DNA of 39,189 bases from Oceanibacterium hippocampi (GTDB lineage Bacteria; Pseudomonadota; Alphaproteobacteria; Sneathiellales; Sneathiellaceae). The DNA lies in NCBI RefSeq assembly GCF_900172325.1, contig NZ_FWFR01000009.1:1-39189 (forward strand), in the 5' to 3' direction. The notes below the pieces were generated by a model. It was given only the letters and a program-made list of their open reading frames with translations, was not told the DNA's origin and made no database searches. The translations under genes were made by a program, and so were the position numbers. Shown here in pieces: positions 35,669 through 39,189 of the stretch; positions within the stretch are counted from its first letter, which is position 1, and every line of letters begins with the position of its first letter.

Positions 35669-36238
35669 TCAGCCCCTGTTGCGGGACCTCTCGGCGTCAA
35701 TCTCGAGGATCTCGCGGCGCAGATCGGCGAACCGTCCCTCGTTCCCGGCGCCGAAGAGCGGATCGTCGCTCGCCTCGACAACAGCCTCCAGGGCGCGCCA
35801 GTCGGCCTCGGAGAGCAGGCGTCTGGCGAGCGGCAGGAATTCGGCTTCCTCCTTCATCATGTGCTCCCTGTTGGCGCGTATGAAGGTTTCGATGGCCTCG
35901 GCGACCGTCGCGCGGGGCAATTGGGTGTCGGCCAGGACGGCCTCGACCAGGGACGCGAAGCGTTTGCTCAGTTCCGCGAGCCGCCGATGCTCGTCGCGCA
36001 GATCGCCGATCCCGGCGGCCAGGCCCGGATCGCGTTTCACCATGCGTTCGTAGACCAGGTCTTCCTTCGGGTGATGGACCCGGTCGGGATAGACATCGCA
36101 GTATTCGACGACGTCGCTGATCAGGTCCCACGCCGGCTGTTCGCCGTTCCGGAACCGCTCGAGCTGCCGTTCGAGCGCGGCCAGCATCCGGTTAAGGTTG
36201 CGGTGATCGGTCTGGATCTGCCGAATCAAGTGGGTCAT
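35669..36238 (-). CDS. hemerythrin HHE-domain protein
   Basis: The 189-aa protein has the helical hemerythrin metal-site pattern: H11 (TDHRNLNRML), HHPKEDLVYERM, DEHRRLAELSKRF and REHMMKEEAEFLPLARRLL. Bacterial HHE proteins bind diiron and respond to oxygen, nitric oxide or iron; which applies is unknown. ATG 36238 has a strong GGGAGG site 5 nt upstream. The frame is open to 36559, but the residues before this Met are low-complexity. It is divergent from the phosphatase gene and 161 bp ahead of the CHAD gene. Confidence 0.88.
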   Translation of the reverse strand: MTHLIRQIQTDHRNLNRMLAALERQLERFRNGEQPAWDLISDVVEYCDVYPDRVHHPKEDLVYERMVKRDPGLAAGIGDLRDEHRRLAELSKRFASLVEAVLADTQLPRATVAEAIETFIRANREHMMKEEAEFLPLARRLLSEADWRALEAVVEASDDPLFGAGNEGRFADLRREILEIDAERSRNRG

Positions 36239-36408
36239 GCCAACCTCCCTGTGCTGCAACGCCGATTCTCGCGTTCCGGAGACCCACCGCATTGATCCTG
36301 CGCAAGGCGCCCCGGCGCCCCGGGGCTTGACAATTCGTGGCAGCCCGGTGCCTTTGAAGACGGGTCGGCCGGGACTGCCGATGTCCGCACAAGACGGAAA
36401 GGGATCCG

Positions 36409-37164
36409 TTGATACTGAGAGCCTTTCGCCGGTCGGCGCCTGCGAAGACGGCGCGGCCGACAGAGGACAGCCGCATCTACGCCGTCGGCGATGTCCATGG
36501 TTGTTTCGACCTCTGGCGCCTGTTGAAAGCCAAGATTCTCGACGATGCCGCACAGGCAAATCGGCCGCGCAACGTCGTCGTGCTGCTGGGCGACATCGTC
36601 GACCGCGGCCCCGATTCCTGCGCCATGGTGGAGGAACTCTGCGGCGATCCCCTGCCGGGCTTCGAGATCCTCTGCCTCAAGGGCAATCACGAGGACTATC
36701 TGCTCCGCTTTCTCGACGATCTCTCGGTCGCGCCGAGCTGGCTCACCTATGGCGGGCTCGCGACCATGCGAAGCTACGGTATCGATGTGCCGGACGACTA
36801 TCACCGGGACCTGCCGATCGAGGCCCTGCAGGCGGAATGGCGCGAACGGCTGCCGGACCATCACCGGGACTTTCTGCGCGGGCTGAAGGAAATCCATGTC
36901 GAGGGGGACTTTGCCTTCGTCCATGCCGGCGTCCGGCCCGGTATTCCGCTGGAGCTGCAATCGTCGGAGGATCTGCTGTGGATTCGCGGGCCGTTCCTGA
37001 ACAGCGGCGAGGATTTCGGCAAGGTCATCGTGCATGGCCACACGATCTCGAATGCCCCGGAATTCCGTGCCAACCGGATCGGGATCGACACCGGCGCCTT
37101 CGTGACCGGACGGCTCAGCTGTCTCGTCCTCGACGCAGACGAGCGTCGCATCATCGAGGCCTGA
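36409..37164 (+). CDS. calcineurin-like metallophosphoesterase (PPP-type serine/threonine phosphatase)
   Basis: The 251-aa protein has the complete dimetal phosphoesterase set: GDVHG (27-31), GDIVDRG (61-67), GNHE (92-95), VHAG and VHGHT. The pattern is that of bacterial PPP phosphatases like PrpA/PrpE or ApaH relatives, which remove phosphate from proteins or nucleotides. The TTG at 36409 has AAGGGAT just upstream and is the most likely start. No stop mutation or gap is present. Confidence 0.85.
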   Translation: MILRAFRRSAPAKTARPTEDSRIYAVGDVHGCFDLWRLLKAKILDDAAQANRPRNVVVLLGDIVDRGPDSCAMVEELCGDPLPGFEILCLKGNHEDYLLRFLDDLSVAPSWLTYGGLATMRSYGIDVPDDYHRDLPIEALQAEWRERLPDHHRDFLRGLKEIHVEGDFAFVHAGVRPGIPLELQSSEDLLWIRGPFLNSGEDFGKVIVHGHTISNAPEFRANRIGIDTGAFVTGRLSCLVLDADERRIIEA

Positions 37165-37183
37165 GCGGGCCGTCGACGCGGCG

Positions 37184-38170
37184 TCAGGGGATCAGCACCG
37201 CCGCGCCCTGGAGGTGCCCGTCGCGAAGATCGCTAAGCGCGTCGTTGGCCCGGGCCAGCGGATAGCGCCGGATATGGGTTCGTACGGGCACTTTCGGCGC
37301 GATCGCCAGGAAGTCGATGGCGTCGCGCCGGGTCAGGTTGGCGACCGAGCGGATCACTCGCTCCTCCCAGAGCAGGCGATAGGGAAAGCCCGGGATGTCG
37401 CTCATGTGAATGCCGGCACAGACCACGGTTCCGCCGGGCCGTATCCGCGCCAGCGCTTCCGGGACGAGGGCGCCGACCGGGGCGAAGATCACGGCCGCGT
37501 CCAGCAGTGCCGGCGGTGCCGCGCCGGACGGCCCTGCCCAGGCCGCACCGAGTTCGCGGGCGAAAACCTGCGCCGCCTCGTCGCCGGGCCGGGTGAAGGC
37601 GTGAACCTCCCGTCCTTCGTACAGCGCCACCTGGATCATGATATGCGCCGCCGCGCCGAACCCGTAGACGCCGATCCTGTGCGCCGTGCCGGTCATCCGG
37701 TAGGCGCGATGGCCGATCAGCCCGGCACAGAGCAGGGGCGCCGCCTCGGCATCCTCGTAGCCCTCCGGTAGCGGAAAGACATAGCGCGCGTCGGCGCAGG
37801 CATAGTCGGCATAGCCGCCGTCGATCCGGTAGCCGGTGAAGGAGGCGTCGGGGCAGAGATTCTCCTCGTCTCGGCGGCAATAGTCGCAAGTCCCGCAGGA
37901 GAATCCGAGCCAGGGAATGCCGACGCGGAGGCCGGCAGGGAAGCCTTCTACGCCGGAACCGCAAGCGACGACGCGGCCGACGATCTCATGTCCGGGAATA
38001 ATCGGGATCTTCGGTTCGGGCAGGTCGCCGTCGACGACATGGAGATCAGTACGGCAGACGCCGCAGGCGGCGACCTTGACCAGCACCTCGCCCGGGCCGG
38101 GGTCGGGGCGGTCCCGTTCGACCGCGTCGAGGCGGCCGGCTGCCGCCCTGTTCAGGATCATCGCGCGCAT
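37184..38170 (-). CDS. zinc-dependent alcohol dehydrogenase
   Basis: The 328-aa MDR enzyme has the catalytic zinc ligands C39 (CGVCRTDLH) and H61-E62 (PGHEIVG). The structural zinc loop is C92, C95, C98, C106 (CGTCDYCRRDEENLC). The cofactor fold GVYGFGAAAH has GxGxxx in a slightly altered form. It probably oxidises alcohols or reduces aldehydes with NAD(P); it resembles the AdhA-like/propanol-preferring group. The gene converges with the phosphatase gene with a 19-bp gap. The start is ATG 38170. Confidence 0.9.
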   Translation of the reverse strand: MRAMILNRAAAGRLDAVERDRPDPGPGEVLVKVAACGVCRTDLHVVDGDLPEPKIPIIPGHEIVGRVVACGSGVEGFPAGLRVGIPWLGFSCGTCDYCRRDEENLCPDASFTGYRIDGGYADYACADARYVFPLPEGYEDAEAAPLLCAGLIGHRAYRMTGTAHRIGVYGFGAAAHIMIQVALYEGREVHAFTRPGDEAAQVFARELGAAWAGPSGAAPPALLDAAVIFAPVGALVPEALARIRPGGTVVCAGIHMSDIPGFPYRLLWEERVIRSVANLTRRDAIDFLAIAPKVPVRTHIRRYPLARANDALSDLRDGHLQGAAVLIP

Positions 38171-38261
38171 CGTACTCGCCTGTCGGGAGCTGTCGGGTAC
38201 TTGCGGTACGATAGCAGATCCCGGCCCGCTTTCGCGCGGTGCCGCGCGGTGCCGCGGCGGG

Positions 38262-38510
38262 TCAGGGCGCGCGGCTACCCATCTGGCGCAGCAGATTGGC
38301 GAGGAAGCCCTTGATCGCCTGCTGATCCGGCGGCTGCGGCAGGCTCATCACCTGGCCGACGAGAATATTGGCGAGCCGAAGCGTATCGTCGGCACTGAGA
38401 GCGATACTCATGCGCTCGTCCGGCTGATCGGCCAGATATAGCCCGAGGCCGATCTCGTTCCGTGCCTCGCTGCCGACGACGCTGGCCTTCACGATGTCGT
38501 TCGTGTTCAT
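38262..38510 (-). CDS. small hypothetical protein, 82 aa
   Basis: This soluble protein has no signal peptide, membrane span or known motif. It is probably a short alpha/beta protein (IGLGLYLADQ, SADDTLRLANILVGQVM). The ATG at 38510 follows GAGGAG at a good distance, and codon usage is like the neighbours, so it is probably real. An inverted repeat 17-42 bp upstream of the start may regulate it. Confidence 0.6.
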   Translation of the reverse strand: MNTNDIVKASVVGSEARNEIGLGLYLADQPDERMSIALSADDTLRLANILVGQVMSLPQPPDQQAIKGFLANLLRQMGSRAP

Positions 38511-38527
38511 GCGTGGCGTCTCCTCGC

Positions 38528-38553
38528 TTTCCGGCGGGAAGGATCGCCGGAAA
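38528..38553. promoter_or_regulatory. inverted repeat upstream of the 82-aa gene
   Basis: TTTCCGGCG (38528-38536) and CGCCGGAAA (38545-38553) are perfect 9-bp arms with an 8-bp spacer. It may be an operator or an mRNA hairpin in the leader of the minus-strand gene, right before its ribosome-binding site. Confidence 0.5.
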
Positions 38554-38690
38554 AGCTTTCAGGTTTGGTTAATGAGGCCTGAGCGGCGTGTCCGATGCGG
38601 GAATTCGTTCAGCGACGGTTCATATCGGATCCTGCAATGCTTAGATTAGGAAAACCGGGAGGGCGCCGCGCGGCAGGAATGAGAGCAGAC

Positions 38691-39189
38691 ATGCAGAGAT
38701 CCACGATAACGCTGTTTCAGACAGCTGCACTGGTCGCGTTTCTGGTTCCGGCGGTGGCGTCGGTTCCGGTTTGGGCCTCTGACGAGCCGGTCCGGCTGGC
38801 CCAGGCGACGGCGGGGGAGGCGACATCGTCGATGCCTGCGGAGGCCAGCGCCACCGCGTCCGATACGACGACCGTCCTTCCCAAACCGAAGCCGACCGAT
38901 CCACAGGCGAACGAGCCGCCCGCGCAGGCCACTGCGCCGAACCCGATCGCCGGCGCCATGAGTGCTGCTCCGGCAGACAATGCGGCAGCAGACGAGAAGG
39001 CCGCCCCCGCGGCGCAAGGTGTGCCCGCGACCGACACCGCTGCCGAGAAGCCCGATACGCCTGCGACCGACACCGCCGCCGAGAAGCCCGACGCACCGGC
39101 GACCGACACCGCCGCCGAGAAGTCCGACGTGCCGGCGACCGACACCGCCGCCGAGAAGCCCGACGCACCGGCGACCGACACCGCCGCCG
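38691..39189 (+). CDS. secreted Ala/Pro/Thr-rich repeat protein, N-terminal part (continues past the right edge)
   Basis: The plus-strand frame is open from the ATG at 38691 to the window end (166 codons). It starts with a signal peptide whose hydrophobic core, TAALVAFLVPAVASVPVWA, ends near residue 30. The mature part is rich in Ala, Pro and Thr, acidic, and carries 12-residue repeats near PATDTAAEKPDA. An in-frame ATG at 38679 is an alternative start. No folded domain is visible before the edge, so this is probably a linker ahead of a domain outside the window. I cannot name the function. Confidence 0.65.
   Translation, partial: MQRSTITLFQTAALVAFLVPAVASVPVWASDEPVRLAQATAGEATSSMPAEASATASDTTTVLPKPKPTDPQANEPPAQATAPNPIAGAMSAAPADNAAADEKAAPAAQGVPATDTAAEKPDTPATDTAAEKPDAPATDTAAEKSDVPATDTAAEKPDAPATDTAA
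39024..39189 (+). repeat. 36-bp tandem repeats coding for a 12-residue unit
   Basis: Four full 36-bp units (39024-39059, 39060-39095, 39096-39131, 39132-39167) and a partial fifth run to the edge. They are in frame and code for PATDTAAEKPDA with small changes (T, V or A at the last position, S for P in the third). Near-identity of the DNA suggests recent slippage or recombination. Confidence 0.9.

Overview
The window looks like part of a chromosome from a GC-rich alphaproteobacterium. A Rhodospirillales-type relative is my guess, not something the sequence proves. The signs are strong G/C bias at third codon positions in the housekeeping part, an alphaproteobacterial-style HspQ, a mutA-mutB-meaB methylmalonyl-CoA mutase operon, HutC- and FCD-type GntR regulators, a 2-hydroxychromene-2-carboxylate isomerase-like protein and a CYTH/CHAD pair. 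No rRNA or tRNA gene and no CRISPR array was seen.

Region 1 (about 1-11350) is a mobile defence island, visibly less GC-rich than the rest. It is bounded on the left by the 5' end of an IS3-family orfA and its probable terminal repeat, and on the right by a chimeric scar of an IS3-family orfB tail and a tyrosine-recombinase tail. Inside are a DNA cytosine-5 methyltransferase and, downstream on the same strand, five tightly coupled genes: a Z1-domain superfamily II helicase/ATPase, a DUF4420-type PD-(D/E)XK nuclease, a GHKL ATPase of the MutL/MORC-like kind, a 304-aa protein of unknown function and a 269-aa protein resembling DUF6339. A Vsr endonuclease gene runs divergently from the methyltransferase and is followed by an HNH (McrA-like) endonuclease. 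The gene set fits the paraMORC/Z1 restriction-modification-like neighbourhoods predicted by comparative genomics. I know of no mechanism worked out for this exact set.

Region 2 (11352-19329) is core genome: hspQ, an isoprenylcysteine-methyltransferase-like membrane protein, hutC with a palindromic operator, an HD hydrolase, and mutA-mutB-meaB for the last step of propionyl-CoA use. Region 3 (19367-24444) is a CoA-thioester catabolic cluster arranged around a divergent promoter with a GntR-type palindrome: a quinone-oxidoreductase-like MDR enzyme, an FCD-GntR regulator and an enoyl-CoA hydratase on the minus strand, and an ECHDC3-like crotonase and an acyl-CoA ligase on the plus strand.

Region 4 (24660-32178) holds assorted metabolic and envelope genes: a VOC protein, a large secreted coiled-coil-like protein, an EamA transporter, an SDR lacking the catalytic Tyr, a DsbA/GST-kappa isomerase, a DUF2817 metallopeptidase, a small secreted protein and an FAH-family hydrolase. 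A 474-bp AT-richer gap with repeats follows. Region 5 (32653-38510) holds a CYTH gene facing a coupled CHAD-parA pair (a possible polyphosphate module), a hemerythrin, a metallophosphatase, a zinc alcohol dehydrogenase and an 82-aa protein behind an inverted repeat. The right edge cuts through a secreted Ala/Pro/Thr-rich protein with 12-residue tandem repeats.
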